Positions 17,770 through 26,909 of a stretch of DNA of 64,000 nt are shown here, one piece after another. The notes below the pieces were generated by a model, which searched no databases, had not been told where the DNA came from, and saw nothing but the letters and a program-made list of their open reading frames with translations. Location of the stretch: positions 372,001-436,000 of the forward strand of contig NZ_JACHVC010000006.1 of assembly GCF_014230145.1 (NCBI RefSeq), given 5' to 3'. Made by a program: the position numbers and the translations under genes. This stretch comes from Pelagicoccus albus (GTDB taxonomy: Bacteria; Verrucomicrobiota; Verrucomicrobiia; Opitutales; Opitutaceae). Within the stretch, counting starts at the first letter, position 1. Every line of letters begins with the position of its first letter.

Positions 17770-19275
17770 TCAGCTCCGGAAATTTTCGGCTAAGCCGACG
17801 GCCTTGAATAGCGCTGAAGCCTTAAAAATCGTCTCTTGATATTCGCTCTCGGGAACTGAATCGGCCACTATGCCTGCGCCTGACTGGATAGTGACTTTTC
17901 CGTCTTTCACCATTGCGGTTCGAAGTGTGATACAGGTGTCCAAGTTTCCATTGTAGCTGAAATAGCCGAGTGCTCCCGAATAAAACCCACGTTCGTCTGG
18001 TTCGTTCTCGGCGATGATTTGCATAGCCCGAATTTTAGGAGCTCCACTGACGGTGCCGGCAGGGAAAGTCGCTCGCATTAGGTCAAAGGCGCTCTTGTCC
18101 TCAGCTATTTCGCCCTCAACTTGTGATACGATATGCATAACGTGGGAGTACCTTTCCACGATCATGTAGTCTGGAACTTCGACGGATCCGTAGCTGCAAA
18201 CTCGACCGATGTCGTTTCTTGCCAGATCCACGAGCATAAGGTGCTCTGCTTTCTCTTTTTCGTCTGCCAACAACTCCTTCTCCAGCTCGATATCTTGCTG
18301 TTCGGTTTCCCCTCTGTGGCGGGTGCCGGCTATCGGTCGAATTTCGACCTTTTTACCCGTAAGTCGAACGTGTACTTCAGGTGATGCTCCTACGATCGCG
18401 AACTCTTCTGTTTCGAGGAGGAACATGTATGGTGAGGGGTTCACGTTTCTCAGGGCCCGATAGAGATCCAAAGCGGATTTCCCAAAATCCTTTTCGAATC
18501 TTTGGCTGAGAACTACCTGGATGATATCACCTGATCGGATGTACTCCTTGGTTCTCTCGACCATTTCCTCGAAATCCTCTTTTTTGAAATTGCCCGGAGG
18601 AACGACTATCTTGCTCGGAGGATTGAGGGTGGCTGCCGTGAGAGCGCATTGGGTTTCGAGGCGTGATTTCAAGGCAGCCAGTTCATCCAATGCGGCCTGG
18701 TATGCTTCTTTAGGCGAGGATTTGCCCTCTAGTCGCGCATTTACCAGCAGTCTCATGGTCTGTTTCGCCCGGTCAAATACGACTACCGAGTCCGCCAACA
18801 TATAGTACGCTAGTGGCGAACCATGTTTATTGTTCTTTGCGGTCGGGACGACTGGCTCTACTCGTGAAATGTACTCGTAGGAAACGTAACCCACCGCACC
18901 CCCTGTGAATGGGGCTAGCTCTGGCATTTCGACTGGCTCGTGCTTAGCGATTTCTTCCTCTATCAGAGTGAGGGGATCCTGTGGGGTTGGGATTTCCACA
19001 TCGTCCTTGCCGACTTCCTTGATGAGGGTCTTCTCGCTGTAGAACTGGTAGATCTTGCGAGGTCGGCAGGCTATAAAGGTGTATCTGGAAAGCCGTTCAC
19101 CGCCTTCGATCGATTCTAGGAGAAAAGCAGGCCCGTCGATCTTTAGTTTCGAGTAGGCGGTCAGTGGGGTTTCGAGATCGGCCATCAGGTCGGCGTAGAC
19201 GGGAATGACATTGCCGGTTTTCGCTAGTGACTCGAATGTCTCGAGGTCAATATTTGGATGTAGTTGATGTGCCAT
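17770..19275 (-). CDS. trpE: Anthranilate synthase component I
   Basis: Makes anthranilate from chorismate with the glutamine amidotransferase TrpG; first step of tryptophan synthesis. The 501-aa protein has the N-terminal TrpE domain with the Trp-feedback motif LLESIEGGERLSRYTFI and the chorismate-binding domain (about 230-490). In that domain, GDIIQVVLSQRF, PSPYMFLLE, IRPIAGTRHRG, DLARNDIGRV, FPAGTVSGAPKIRAM and GALGYFSYNG are visible. LLES (rather than a PabB signature) supports TrpE. No trpG or other trp genes are adjacent. The upstream region (19276-19451) shows no Trp-codon leader. Start ATG 19275 has no clear Shine-Dalgarno. Confidence 0.95.
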   Translation of the reverse strand: MAHQLHPNIDLETFESLAKTGNVIPVYADLMADLETPLTAYSKLKIDGPAFLLESIEGGERLSRYTFIACRPRKIYQFYSEKTLIKEVGKDDVEIPTPQDPLTLIEEEIAKHEPVEMPELAPFTGGAVGYVSYEYISRVEPVVPTAKNNKHGSPLAYYMLADSVVVFDRAKQTMRLLVNARLEGKSSPKEAYQAALDELAALKSRLETQCALTAATLNPPSKIVVPPGNFKKEDFEEMVERTKEYIRSGDIIQVVLSQRFEKDFGKSALDLYRALRNVNPSPYMFLLETEEFAIVGASPEVHVRLTGKKVEIRPIAGTRHRGETEQQDIELEKELLADEKEKAEHLMLVDLARNDIGRVCSYGSVEVPDYMIVERYSHVMHIVSQVEGEIAEDKSAFDLMRATFPAGTVSGAPKIRAMQIIAENEPDERGFYSGALGYFSYNGNLDTCITLRTAMVKDGKVTIQSGAGIVADSVPESEYQETIFKASALFKAVGLAENFRS

Positions 19276-19451
19276 AACTCGGGTGGGCTCGGAAATAGGG
19301 GAAGACGCTAGTTTGATTGCCCTCGCTGTCTACGAAATTGTTGTCCTTCACTTGCTTGTCTTGATATTGCTTTTCCGTTTTGACATGTCGGCTGGCAGCA
19401 CTTTTAAACCTCCGCAATCCAATGAGGCGTAGCCAATTTTGGTGTAAGTGT

Positions 19452-19528
19452 GCGGCAGTAGCTCAGCTGGATAGAGCAGTTGATTTCTAATCAACGGGTC
19501 GGGGGTTCGAGTCCCTCCTGCCGTGCCA
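19452..19528 (+). tRNA. tRNA-Arg (anticodon UCU)
   Basis: A 77-nt cloverleaf. The acceptor stem GCGGCAG pairs with CTGCCGT (G-U at the first pair), with discriminator G and an encoded CCA. The D arm is AGCTCAGCTGGATAGAGC. The anticodon stem GTTGA/TCAAC carries loop TTTCTAA, giving anticodon TCT (reads AGA). The T arm is GGGGGTTCGAGTCCCTC. It stands alone, 14 bases from the convergent end of the membrane hybrid kinase gene. Confidence 0.97.
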
Positions 19529-19542
19529 TTTAGGATAAAGCC

Positions 19543-21528
19543 TCAGGCACCTTTTCTAGGCCTTTTTTCCAGCCAGACTGAGAGTGAGGATTTTAGCTTA
19601 GAGTAGGACACCGGTTTTGACAGGTAGTCATTCATACCGGCCGCGATGCACCGCTCTTTGTCTTCAGTCGTCACGTGGGCCGTCATTGCCACGATGGGAA
19701 CATTCGAGTTGTTTTCCCCAAGTTGCCTGATTTGCCGGCTGGCCTCGAAACCGTCCATTTTCGGCATGCTGATGTCCAGCAGTATAAAGTCGTATTGCTT
19801 ACTCGCTGCCATCTCGACTGCTTCCAGTCCATTTTTTGCAAGATCGACCTCATGACCTAGGCTGCACAGGAGAGCGTCCATCAATTCACGGTTTACTGGC
19901 TCGTCCTCGACTAGAAGGACATTTGCCCCCGCCGCTAGACTGAAAGGCTCTGAGTCTTTGGCAGGCTCCTCAGACTGTTCTCCGGATTGGGCGTTTACTC
20001 TGATGACAGCTTTAAAGATGCTTCCTTGCCCCTCTTTGCTCGAGCAGGTTATCGAACCACCCATCGCTTTTAGGATTCTTTGGCTGATCGCTAAGCCAAG
20101 GCCCATACCGCCGTATTCGCGAGTCCATGACGAGTCGATTTGAGAGAAGGGTTTGAAGAGCTTTTCCTGATCCTCTTTTGCGATACCGATGCCTGTATCT
20201 TCTACCTTGATATGCAGATCGCTTTGTCCGTCCTTTGCTTCCTCGGCCCAGATAGAGAGGGAGACTGAGCCGGAGTGGGTGAACTTGATCGCATTGTTCG
20301 TCAGGTTGAGCAGAATTTGGCGGATTCTTCCCTCATCGATATGAACCAAAAGAGGAGTACCAGATAAGCCTGTTCGGTTGGCAAAGTGGAACTGCGTCGA
20401 GAGCTTCTTTGCCTTCGCTTGTGGAGTGAGGAGATTTATGACGTCGGCACCCAGCTTTTTTATGTCCACTAAATCCTCTGTCAGTCTGAGGGTTCCGTTT
20501 TCTATTCGGCTGAAATCAAGGATGTCCTCGATCAGTCTTAGCAGCTGTTCTGCGGATTGCCGGATCAACCCAAGTTCGTGGGAATGCGGGTTCTTGGGAG
20601 AATCTCGTTGGATTTTCTCTACGTACCCAATAATTGGATTCAAAGGAGTTCGGAGCTCGTGGCTGGTGGTGGCGAGAAACTCAGTCTTTGCTACCGATGC
20701 AGCGTTTGCGGCTTCCATAGCTTCCTGCAGAGCCAGATTCTGAATCTGTAGGTCTTTGGTTCGGCGTTCGACGATACTTTCCAAGTTAGCGTTGACCTCG
20801 CGAAGAGAGCTGTCGCGTTCGCTGATCTTGTCGAGCATGGCGTTGAAACTGTCGACGAGCGAACCGATTTCGTCGTTGTATTTCTTTATGGCTCGGGCCG
20901 AGTAGCTCTCGGACTTCCTTACCTCTTTGGCAATCGCGTCGAGATTTTCTATGGGGGTGGCTATGAGCCTTTGTAGCTTCATCGCTAGAGCTATGGACAG
21001 GACCATGGCTCCCAGGAGCAGCGCTAAGCTCACCATAATGCTGCTGAATATGGACTCTTTGAAGGGGGTCGTATCCACTTCGATAACGAGGTCTCCCATG
21101 TGTTGCTGGCCCACGTAGACTTTTCGAGAAACGATTATGGCCCCTGGCGTCCAGATGAAGCCCTCTTCGGCTGGAATCTCTAGAGCTGGCCGGTTCTCTG
21201 ATTTAGAATAGGAAGCGAAGAGGACCTTTTGTTCGTCAAAAAGAGCTACCTGTAGGATGTCAGGAGCATGCCTGAATGAGGCGAGCTGCTCGCGGGCTCT
21301 TAGGTCGTCCTTGAAGCGAAGGGCGGCTTCAACGTTGCTCGCGATGATATCGGATATGGCGTTTAGCGAACTTATCTTTCGCTCCTTAAATTCGGACCAC
21401 TCCCGATAGACGGAGATCGTACAGACCGCCGATATCGTTATGAGGCTGGAAATGGCGCATATGGCGATGATCTTGGTGGAGATATTCCACTCGCCGACCT
21501 GCGCTTTTATGGATTTCCAAGGGTTCAT
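19543..21528 (-). CDS. Membrane hybrid sensor histidine kinase (CHASE8/HAMP/HisKA/REC)
   Basis: A 661-aa sensor: membrane helix about 20-40 (IIAICAISSLITISAVCTISV), a periplasmic domain of CHASE8-like type (about 45-160), a second helix about 165-188 and a HAMP linker ending in EIGSLVDSFNAML. These are followed by a coiled coil, HisKA with phospho-His in ATTSHELRTPLNPIIGY, HATPase (NLTNNAIKFTHSG, DTGIGI, GGMGLGLAISQRI) and a C-terminal receiver (LLLDISMPKMDGFEAS; SKPVSY). It is the last gene of an operon with a TonB receptor and a YfiR-like protein; its start overlaps the yfiR-like stop by four bases (ATGA), implying translational coupling. It probably reads a periplasmic or outer-membrane signal passed by those two proteins. 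Confidence 0.93.
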   Translation of the reverse strand: MNPWKSIKAQVGEWNISTKIIAICAISSLITISAVCTISVYREWSEFKERKISSLNAISDIIASNVEAALRFKDDLRAREQLASFRHAPDILQVALFDEQKVLFASYSKSENRPALEIPAEEGFIWTPGAIIVSRKVYVGQQHMGDLVIEVDTTPFKESIFSSIMVSLALLLGAMVLSIALAMKLQRLIATPIENLDAIAKEVRKSESYSARAIKKYNDEIGSLVDSFNAMLDKISERDSSLREVNANLESIVERRTKDLQIQNLALQEAMEAANAASVAKTEFLATTSHELRTPLNPIIGYVEKIQRDSPKNPHSHELGLIRQSAEQLLRLIEDILDFSRIENGTLRLTEDLVDIKKLGADVINLLTPQAKAKKLSTQFHFANRTGLSGTPLLVHIDEGRIRQILLNLTNNAIKFTHSGSVSLSIWAEEAKDGQSDLHIKVEDTGIGIAKEDQEKLFKPFSQIDSSWTREYGGMGLGLAISQRILKAMGGSITCSSKEGQGSIFKAVIRVNAQSGEQSEEPAKDSEPFSLAAGANVLLVEDEPVNRELMDALLCSLGHEVDLAKNGLEAVEMAASKQYDFILLDISMPKMDGFEASRQIRQLGENNSNVPIVAMTAHVTTEDKERCIAAGMNDYLSKPVSYSKLKSSLSVWLEKRPRKGA

Positions 21529-22061
21529 CGTTTGGGGTCGAGTGCGAGTTCCAGCAGTTTTGAGCTGACCTCAACTTTGCAGCGTTTCGCGTTTTTCACG
21601 TCTATGAAAAAGCGTAGTCTATTTTTCCTTACAACAAACTCAACGACGCCGCCTTTACCTATGAATCCCTCCTGGGCACCTATGCTGAGTATTCCGTTAC
21701 CGTCGCATTTACTGCTAATGGTCTCCCAATGCCTCTTTTGACCGTTACCCACAAAGATGATGTCTAAATCTTCGAAAGAGCTATGAGCGGAGATTTCCGA
21801 TACTTCCAGAGAGGGGCGACCTGTCCTATTTAGAATTCGTTTGGCGAGGTAGTTTGCAACTTCTGGGGAGTTTATAACCCCGATTTTTAGGGGATCGGTT
21901 TCTTGTGTTTCATCCCAGCGGACAAAGTTTGCGAATCCTTCGATCCAGTCCGCAGTGGTGGAGTCGATTTGCAGGGTCTGAGCCTGAATCTGCGGGCTTA
22001 GGGTTAAACCAAGGGCCAGTAACGCGAAGACCGCCAGCTGTCTGAGTAAGGGGATTCTCAT
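21525..22061 (-). CDS. YfiR/DUF4154-family periplasmic protein
   Basis: A 178-aa protein with a cleavable signal peptide (hydrophobic 8-22, AQA site near 28). Its core has the YfiR pattern: ADWIEGFANFVRWDE near the N-terminus, DPLKIGVINSPEVANYL, LDIIFVGNGQ, GNGILSIGAQEGFIGKGGVVEFVV and KNRLRFFIDVKNAKRCKVEVSSKLLELA at the end. YfiR proteins are periplasmic partners that restrain membrane signalling enzymes such as the diguanylate cyclase YfiN. Here the neighbour is a hybrid kinase instead. GAGG lies upstream of the ATG. It sits 13 bases after the TonB receptor gene. Confidence 0.85.
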   Translation of the reverse strand: MRIPLLRQLAVFALLALGLTLSPQIQAQTLQIDSTTADWIEGFANFVRWDETQETDPLKIGVINSPEVANYLAKRILNRTGRPSLEVSEISAHSSFEDLDIIFVGNGQKRHWETISSKCDGNGILSIGAQEGFIGKGGVVEFVVRKNRLRFFIDVKNAKRCKVEVSSKLLELALDPKR

Positions 22062-22074
22062 GCTGATACCTCGC

Positions 22075-24174
22075 TTAAAACCTGGACGTAATCTCCAGAT
22101 ACGCCTCTCTCTTCATTTCAGTCCAATGACCGAAGAAATCTTTTAGTCTCGCTTCCTGGGTGGTCGGATCGAGCAGGTTTCGCCCGACGAGGGAGAACCT
22201 GAGCGATTCGCTAAATTGCCAGGAGAGCCGGGCGTCGAGTTGGAAAATTTCGGGTTGGTATCCTTTGGCAAAATCGTAGGCGCTTGAATATCGGAATCCG
22301 GTGTCGAGTTCCCAATCTTCGGCGAGTTGCGAATTCAGGTTCAAAGTCGCCAGATGAGCGGGCGTACTGTTGTCGAACTCGTCGATTGTGAAGTCGATGA
22401 AGTTTGCTTCGTTTTGATTCTGCGGATCTATGAGAGATACGAAGCTATCGCTCATGTGCGAATAGTTGAGCGTGGCCCTTTGCCTTTTGGTGATTTGCCA
22501 ATCCAAACTGGCTTCGAGTCCATAGGCCTCGCCTTTAAGCATATTGTCGTAGCCTACCAGGATATCGACGTAGGGAACTGGGGTGGTGAGCTCTAGCTCT
22601 TGACCTAGCCATGTTCGGCCTATCAGCTCATCGTAGTCGTAGACGAAGGCGTTGATAGTCAGGCTGCCTTTTTCCTCTGGAAACTGGATGCGGTAACCGG
22701 CTTCGAAGGAGTCCAGCTCTTCGGCATCGAGCTGCGTTTTGGAAACGGCATTTGCGAGACTATGTTCGAGCGTCAGCAAACCACTGCCAGTTGGGATTTG
22801 GATGATCGAATCGAGGGCCTTTCCGCTACGAAGACTTTCGATCACGCTCAAGGATACTGGCGGAGTCCGATTGGCCTGGGAATAGGAAACCCAGAATCTA
22901 CTTCGTTCGTCTATCTCGAATATCAAGCGAGCGTTCGGGGAGGCTATTGTGTTTTTGGCCCGGTCGTCGTGTCGGAAGTCTACCCCCCAGGATAGAGTTA
23001 GGAAATCGTGTTTGACGGTCCACTCGTCTTGGAATCCGGCATAGACGGCGAAACTCTCGAGGAGCGGGCTAGTGAAATCTGACGCGTCGGTAGAGCTCGT
23101 ATGCTCTTCGTGATAGGCGACGCCTGTGTTGATGCTGAGCTGGTGTCGGTCCCCGATTTTACGTTTGGCTCGCGCCTCGGCTCCTGCAGTCCAGATCCCA
23201 AAGGCAGCGTATGCAGCATCGAGGTCCGAGTACCCGACCCAACTGCGGACCGAGTAGGAGCTGTCATTTGACTGGTTTCGGGTCCATTTGAATTGGGCGT
23301 TCGCTCCGCTGAGTCGTTCGGAAGTCGCTACGAAATCTAGAGAGCCAGTTTCGAAATCCGCCAAATTATAGGCGTAGCCGAGATCGGAATAAAATGCCTC
23401 GCCAGATATGCTAATCAAATCATGGCTGGAAGGGCGGTGGTCGATACGAAAACCGGTACGCATGGTGTCCCAGTCGTTTTCGTAGTCAAAGCGGGTTAAG
23501 CTGGAATCCCGTTGGTCGGCCTTTAGGTAAGCTCTTGCTGAAGTCGTGTCGTTTACTGCCCAACCGGTCCTCGCTGCGAACCCCGAGCTTTCCGTTCCGA
23601 GCTTCAGTTGCAGGAGGCTGCCTTCGGTTTCGAAGGCCGTTTTCATGCGGACGTTCACCATGCCGTTTACCGCATTGTTGTCCCAAGTCCCGCCGCCAGG
23701 CCCGTAAGCAACTTCGACTGAAGAAACATCGTCCATCAGAAGGTCGAACTGGCTGCCGAATAGTCCCGCGAAAATGGACGCGTAGACATTTTGTTCGTCC
23801 ACAGTGAATAGGGCTCGGTTGAAGAAGCGGGAATTGATGCCTCTTATTCCAATGCCCCAAATTCCGTTGCTAGGGCGGATTATGTGAACGCCCGGGGCGT
23901 AGCGCAGCAGTTCGGGAATTGAATCAACTGGCAATTTATCGAGGTCTTCCTCGTCGAATACGAAGGATCCTGTGGGCGCGTTGAAAACCTGAGATTCGAG
24001 TCTCGATGAAACGATAGCCGGCTTGTTGCTCAGTTCCTCGAGAGAGATGGTCTCCGGCTCGGCGAGCTCACTCTCCGCGTCCTGAGCCGCTATGTTTGTT
24101 GCTAGTAGGGTAGCCGCTAAGCCTGCTCGAATCAGCTGCCGTGGGGTGCGCGAAATGGAGGGTATTGCTAGCAT
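22075..24174 (-). CDS. TonB-dependent outer-membrane receptor
   Basis: A 699-aa protein with signal peptide (ends near AAQDAES). The plug domain spans about 45-180 (APTGSFVFDEEDLDKLP, IPELLRYAPGV, VSSVEVAYGPGGGTWDNNAVNGMVNV). A 22-strand-type beta barrel ends in an aromatic residue (AYLEITSRF). The plug NGIWGIGIRGINSRF and FTVDEQNVY segments resemble colicin I/BtuB-type receptors; substrate unknown. It is first in a three-gene operon with the YfiR-like protein and hybrid kinase. This suggests it is a sensory receptor reporting ligand or stress rather than only an importer. Confidence 0.93.
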   Translation of the reverse strand: MLAIPSISRTPRQLIRAGLAATLLATNIAAQDAESELAEPETISLEELSNKPAIVSSRLESQVFNAPTGSFVFDEEDLDKLPVDSIPELLRYAPGVHIIRPSNGIWGIGIRGINSRFFNRALFTVDEQNVYASIFAGLFGSQFDLLMDDVSSVEVAYGPGGGTWDNNAVNGMVNVRMKTAFETEGSLLQLKLGTESSGFAARTGWAVNDTTSARAYLKADQRDSSLTRFDYENDWDTMRTGFRIDHRPSSHDLISISGEAFYSDLGYAYNLADFETGSLDFVATSERLSGANAQFKWTRNQSNDSSYSVRSWVGYSDLDAAYAAFGIWTAGAEARAKRKIGDRHQLSINTGVAYHEEHTSSTDASDFTSPLLESFAVYAGFQDEWTVKHDFLTLSWGVDFRHDDRAKNTIASPNARLIFEIDERSRFWVSYSQANRTPPVSLSVIESLRSGKALDSIIQIPTGSGLLTLEHSLANAVSKTQLDAEELDSFEAGYRIQFPEEKGSLTINAFVYDYDELIGRTWLGQELELTTPVPYVDILVGYDNMLKGEAYGLEASLDWQITKRQRATLNYSHMSDSFVSLIDPQNQNEANFIDFTIDEFDNSTPAHLATLNLNSQLAEDWELDTGFRYSSAYDFAKGYQPEIFQLDARLSWQFSESLRFSLVGRNLLDPTTQEARLKDFFGHWTEMKREAYLEITSRF

Positions 24175-24341
24175 GGCCGTTTTGCAGCGAATGCTTACAT
24201 AAGGTTAACTTGTGGCAATGACATTTTGATTCGTTCTCGTCAGTTTCAATGGTCTATTGCTCAATGATTTACCCCGTTGGTTGTTAGCGAGCTAGCACGC
24301 GTTTGAGCTATAGCTAGACCAAATACTGGATGTCGCCAGTG

Positions 24342-24355
24342 TGTAACGCGTTGTA
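24342..24355. promoter_or_regulatory. Candidate LacI-type operator upstream of the GH43 gene
   Basis: The palindromic core AACGCGTT with outer T and A (TGTAACGCGTTGTA) has the central CG typical of LacI/GalR operators. It lies 88 bases before the GH43 start and 170 from the divergent TonB receptor. No LacI gene is in the window, so this is only a pattern match. Confidence 0.25.
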
Positions 24356-24442
24356 AGAGTACTCGCGTTTACAGAATTTGGCGCCTGTCACGGTGCGCCC
24401 CACACCTTCACTGTCCTCACGCCCTTTTAGAACCCGATACGT

Positions 24443-25399
24443 ATGCTCAACAAACCTCTTATTTCACATCTCTACACTGCCGATCCCTCGGCCCACGTTT
24501 TCGAAGGCAAGCTTTACATCTATCCCTCCCATGACAGGGAGACAGATCAGCCAACCAACGACAACGGCGACCAGTACGACATGGTGGATTATCACGTGTT
24601 TTCCATGGACGATTTGGAGGGAGAGGTGACCGATCATGGGGTAGCGCTCAGCGTCGAAGACGTGGCCTGGGCAGATAAGCAACTTTGGGCGCCTGATGCG
24701 GCCTACAAAGACGGAAAATACTACCTCTATTTTCCGGCCCGCGACAAAGGCGGGATTTTTCGGATAGGTGTGGCCGTGTCGGATCGTCCAGAAGGACCAT
24801 TCTCACCAGAGCCGGAGCCGATGAAGGGGAGCTTCAGTATCGACCCTGCTACCTTTGTGGACGACGATAATCAGGCCTACATGTATTTTGGGGGCATTTG
24901 GGGCGGTCAGTTGCAAAATTGGCAGGGTGATGAGTATAATCCGGCTGGCTCTGAACCGGAGGGTGATGTTCCTGCTATCCTTCCTGTGGTGGGAAAATTG
25001 ACGGACGACATGAAGGAATTCGCCGAGAAGCCTCGAGAAATCGAAATCGTCGACGAGAATGGCGAGCTGCTGAAGGCCAGCGACCACGACCGTCGATTCT
25101 TTGAGGCGTCATGGATGCACAAATACAACGGCCGTTACTACTTTTCTTATTCCACGGGAGATACTCACTACATCTGCTACGCAACCAGTGACAATCCTTA
25201 CGGACCGTTTGTCTACGGAGGCCGGATTTTAGAACCAGTATTGGGTTGGACAACACACCACTCGATCGTGGAATTTCAGGATCGTTGGTTCCTATTCCAT
25301 CATGACTGCGAAATTTCCGATGGCGTTAACCATCTGCGAAATGTGAAGATCAAAGAGATCTTCTATGACAGCGAAGGTAACATCCTTCCTGTGGTTTGA
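24443..25399 (+). CDS. Glycoside hydrolase family 43
   Basis: A 318-aa five-bladed propeller enzyme without a signal peptide, so cytoplasmic. The three catalytic carboxylates fit the family: Asp in YTADPSAHVF (base), Asp in SIDPATFVDDD (modulator) and Glu in RFFEASWMHKYNGRYYFSYS (acid). The family acts on arabinose- or xylose-containing oligosaccharides, releasing arabinose or xylose. The subfamily is not decidable here. It is convergent with the GH130 gene across a strong shared terminator, so both probably process imported plant or algal glycans, but from separate transcripts. Confidence 0.9.
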   Translation: MLNKPLISHLYTADPSAHVFEGKLYIYPSHDRETDQPTNDNGDQYDMVDYHVFSMDDLEGEVTDHGVALSVEDVAWADKQLWAPDAAYKDGKYYLYFPARDKGGIFRIGVAVSDRPEGPFSPEPEPMKGSFSIDPATFVDDDNQAYMYFGGIWGGQLQNWQGDEYNPAGSEPEGDVPAILPVVGKLTDDMKEFAEKPREIEIVDENGELLKASDHDRRFFEASWMHKYNGRYYFSYSTGDTHYICYATSDNPYGPFVYGGRILEPVLGWTTHHSIVEFQDRWFLFHHDCEISDGVNHLRNVKIKEIFYDSEGNILPVV

Positions 25400-25439
25400 T
25401 CGGAAGTTTTCAGATCCTGCGATCGCAGCGGTTTGAAAC

Positions 25440-25485
25440 AAAATAAAAGGCGGAAAGGGATCCCTCCCTTTCCGCCTTTTATTTT
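25440..25485. terminator. Strong bidirectional terminator between GH43 and GH130 genes
   Basis: Perfect 21-bp stem with 4-nt loop (TCCC), running from AAAATAAAAGGCGG to CCGCCTTTTATTTT, with a T-rich side in each direction. Confidence 0.92.
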
Positions 25486-25501
25486 CAAACTGATAAGCGA
25501 A

Positions 25502-26506
25502 CTAAACTTCCGAGTCGTTTTTAATGTACTCGATCAGCTCGTCGACCTGGGTGAACGCGACAGCGCAATAGGTGTCGGCGGCTCCGTAGTAGATGGCGAT
25601 CTTTCCACTCGGCGCGTCGTAAAGGGTGGCGCAAGGGAAGGCTACGTTTGGAACGAAACCGGTGGTTTCATAAGGCTTTTCTGGAGTCAGAATATAGCCG
25701 CGAGTGCGGTACAGGACCTTAGTTGGATTTTCTAGGTCCAGAATGGCTGCTCCGATGCTGTAGACGAAACCGCTACAGGTGGTTGAAACGCCGTGGTAAA
25801 GCATTAGCCAGCCTTCCTTCGTTTCGATAGGGATGGGGCCGGCTCCTATTTTGACGCCTTGCCACCATCCGGAACCCCCAGCGCTCATCACGTGGCGGTG
25901 CTTGCCCCAATAAACCATATCGGGAGAATGGCTGAGGAAAATGTCGCCAAATGGAGTATGGGCACTGTCGCTAGGACGACTCAAAAGGACGTACTCTCCA
26001 CCGATTTTGCGTGGAAATAGTACTCCGTTTCGATTGAAGGGCATCAACGGATTTTCAGATTTTACGAAGGTCTTGAAATCCTTCGTGTAGCCGAGACCGA
26101 TCGAGGCACCCTTCAGATCGTCGCACCAAGTGATGTAGTAAGTGTCTTCGATTTTAACGACACGAGGATCGTAGGCGTAGGAGTTTGGGTTTGGGTTTCC
26201 TTTCTCATCCACCCAGTCGATCAGCTCGTCCTCAAGCTCCCAATTCAGGGCGTCCTGACTTTTGCCGAAGTGCAAGCCTGCACGTCCTGACTTGTCGTCG
26301 ATACGGAAAACTCCAACGAATCCGTCGCCGAAGGGAACTACGGCACTGTTGTAAGCTCGGGCTCCGCTTGGGATTGGGTTCCAGTCGATGATCGGATTCT
26401 GGCTGCAGCGCCAGACCGGATCGTTCGAACCGGCAGGACGGTCTTCCCAGGGGATATTGGGCAATGCGTCGCCAATTATTGTCGGGGATTTTGTGATTTC
26501 GCTCAT
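25502..26506 (-). CDS. Glycoside hydrolase family 130 (beta-mannoside phosphorylase type)
   Basis: A 334-aa cytoplasmic propeller enzyme. Members phosphorolyse beta-1,4-mannosides such as mannosylglucose or mannobiose. Seen: PIIDWNPIPSGARAYNSAVVPFGDGFVGVFR at the N-terminus, SYAYDPRVVKIEDTYYITWCDD with the catalytic-type Asp, FPRKIGGEYVLLSRPSD, GSGWWQGVKIGAGP, GWLMLYHGVS and IYYGAADTYCAVA at the end, all in the family order. ATG 26506 is used; an upstream in-frame Met adds 17 unlikely residues. Whether it uses mannosylglucose, mannooligosaccharide or another acceptor cannot be told. Confidence 0.9.
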   Translation of the reverse strand: MSEITKSPTIIGDALPNIPWEDRPAGSNDPVWRCSQNPIIDWNPIPSGARAYNSAVVPFGDGFVGVFRIDDKSGRAGLHFGKSQDALNWELEDELIDWVDEKGNPNPNSYAYDPRVVKIEDTYYITWCDDLKGASIGLGYTKDFKTFVKSENPLMPFNRNGVLFPRKIGGEYVLLSRPSDSAHTPFGDIFLSHSPDMVYWGKHRHVMSAGGSGWWQGVKIGAGPIPIETKEGWLMLYHGVSTTCSGFVYSIGAAILDLENPTKVLYRTRGYILTPEKPYETTGFVPNVAFPCATLYDAPSGKIAIYYGAADTYCAVAFTQVDELIEYIKNDSEV

Positions 26507-26895
26507 AGGAATTGAGGGATATTGTTGAGGTTCGCCCAAGTTCTGTAGGACCCTCATAGCGAACCTTTTAGGCGAATTCCTTTCAATTCCAAAAGTGTCA
26601 TCTTTTGTTCATTTTACTTGTTTATATAATTATAAAAACGTAAGTGAAATTAACTATGTTGTGCTTTTTCTGCTCCGACTTGAAAAAGAGATGATGCGGA
26701 TCTCAAATTATCGTTTTTGGACTTCGATGAAGGATTACTGTCAATTTCTGATAGGAACGTCTTGCGATTGCAGGACCTGCGAATTTCTATTTCGGCGACC
26801 TCAGGATATCACGAGGGCTCTCTCCGCGATCGGGCTTAATTTATTTCAAATCTCGAAGCTCCTCTCGGGTAGTGATTCGCATTTCAGCAATTTTA
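26507..26895. other. AT-rich intergenic region with a perfect -10-like box
   Basis: A 389-base gap between the GH130 start and the divergent hybrid kinase start. It is clearly more AT-rich than its surroundings around 26580-26690. It holds a perfect TATAAT at 26625-26630; no good -35 is seen at 16-18 bases. A 72-codon frame (26691-26909) is the only candidate gene. Confidence 0.55.
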
Positions 26896-26909
26896 ATGAC
26901 GCCGTCTAA
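26691..26909 (+). CDS. Possible small protein (72 aa), doubtful
   Basis: Begins ATGATG just after AAAGAG, about 60 bases downstream of a TATAAT box, and ends 14 bases inside the start of the hybrid kinase gene, so translational coupling is conceivable. It contains a SCDCRTC cysteine cluster. I know no family, composition is not convincing, and it may well be non-coding. Confidence 0.2.
   Translation: MMRISNYRFWTSMKDYCQFLIGTSCDCRTCEFLFRRPQDITRALSAIGLNLFQISKLLSGSDSHFSNFNDAV

Noticed and set aside
19276-19451. Trp-codon leader peptide upstream of trpE
   Set aside because: Read in all minus-strand frames; no clustered Trp codons and no attenuator hairpin before the start.
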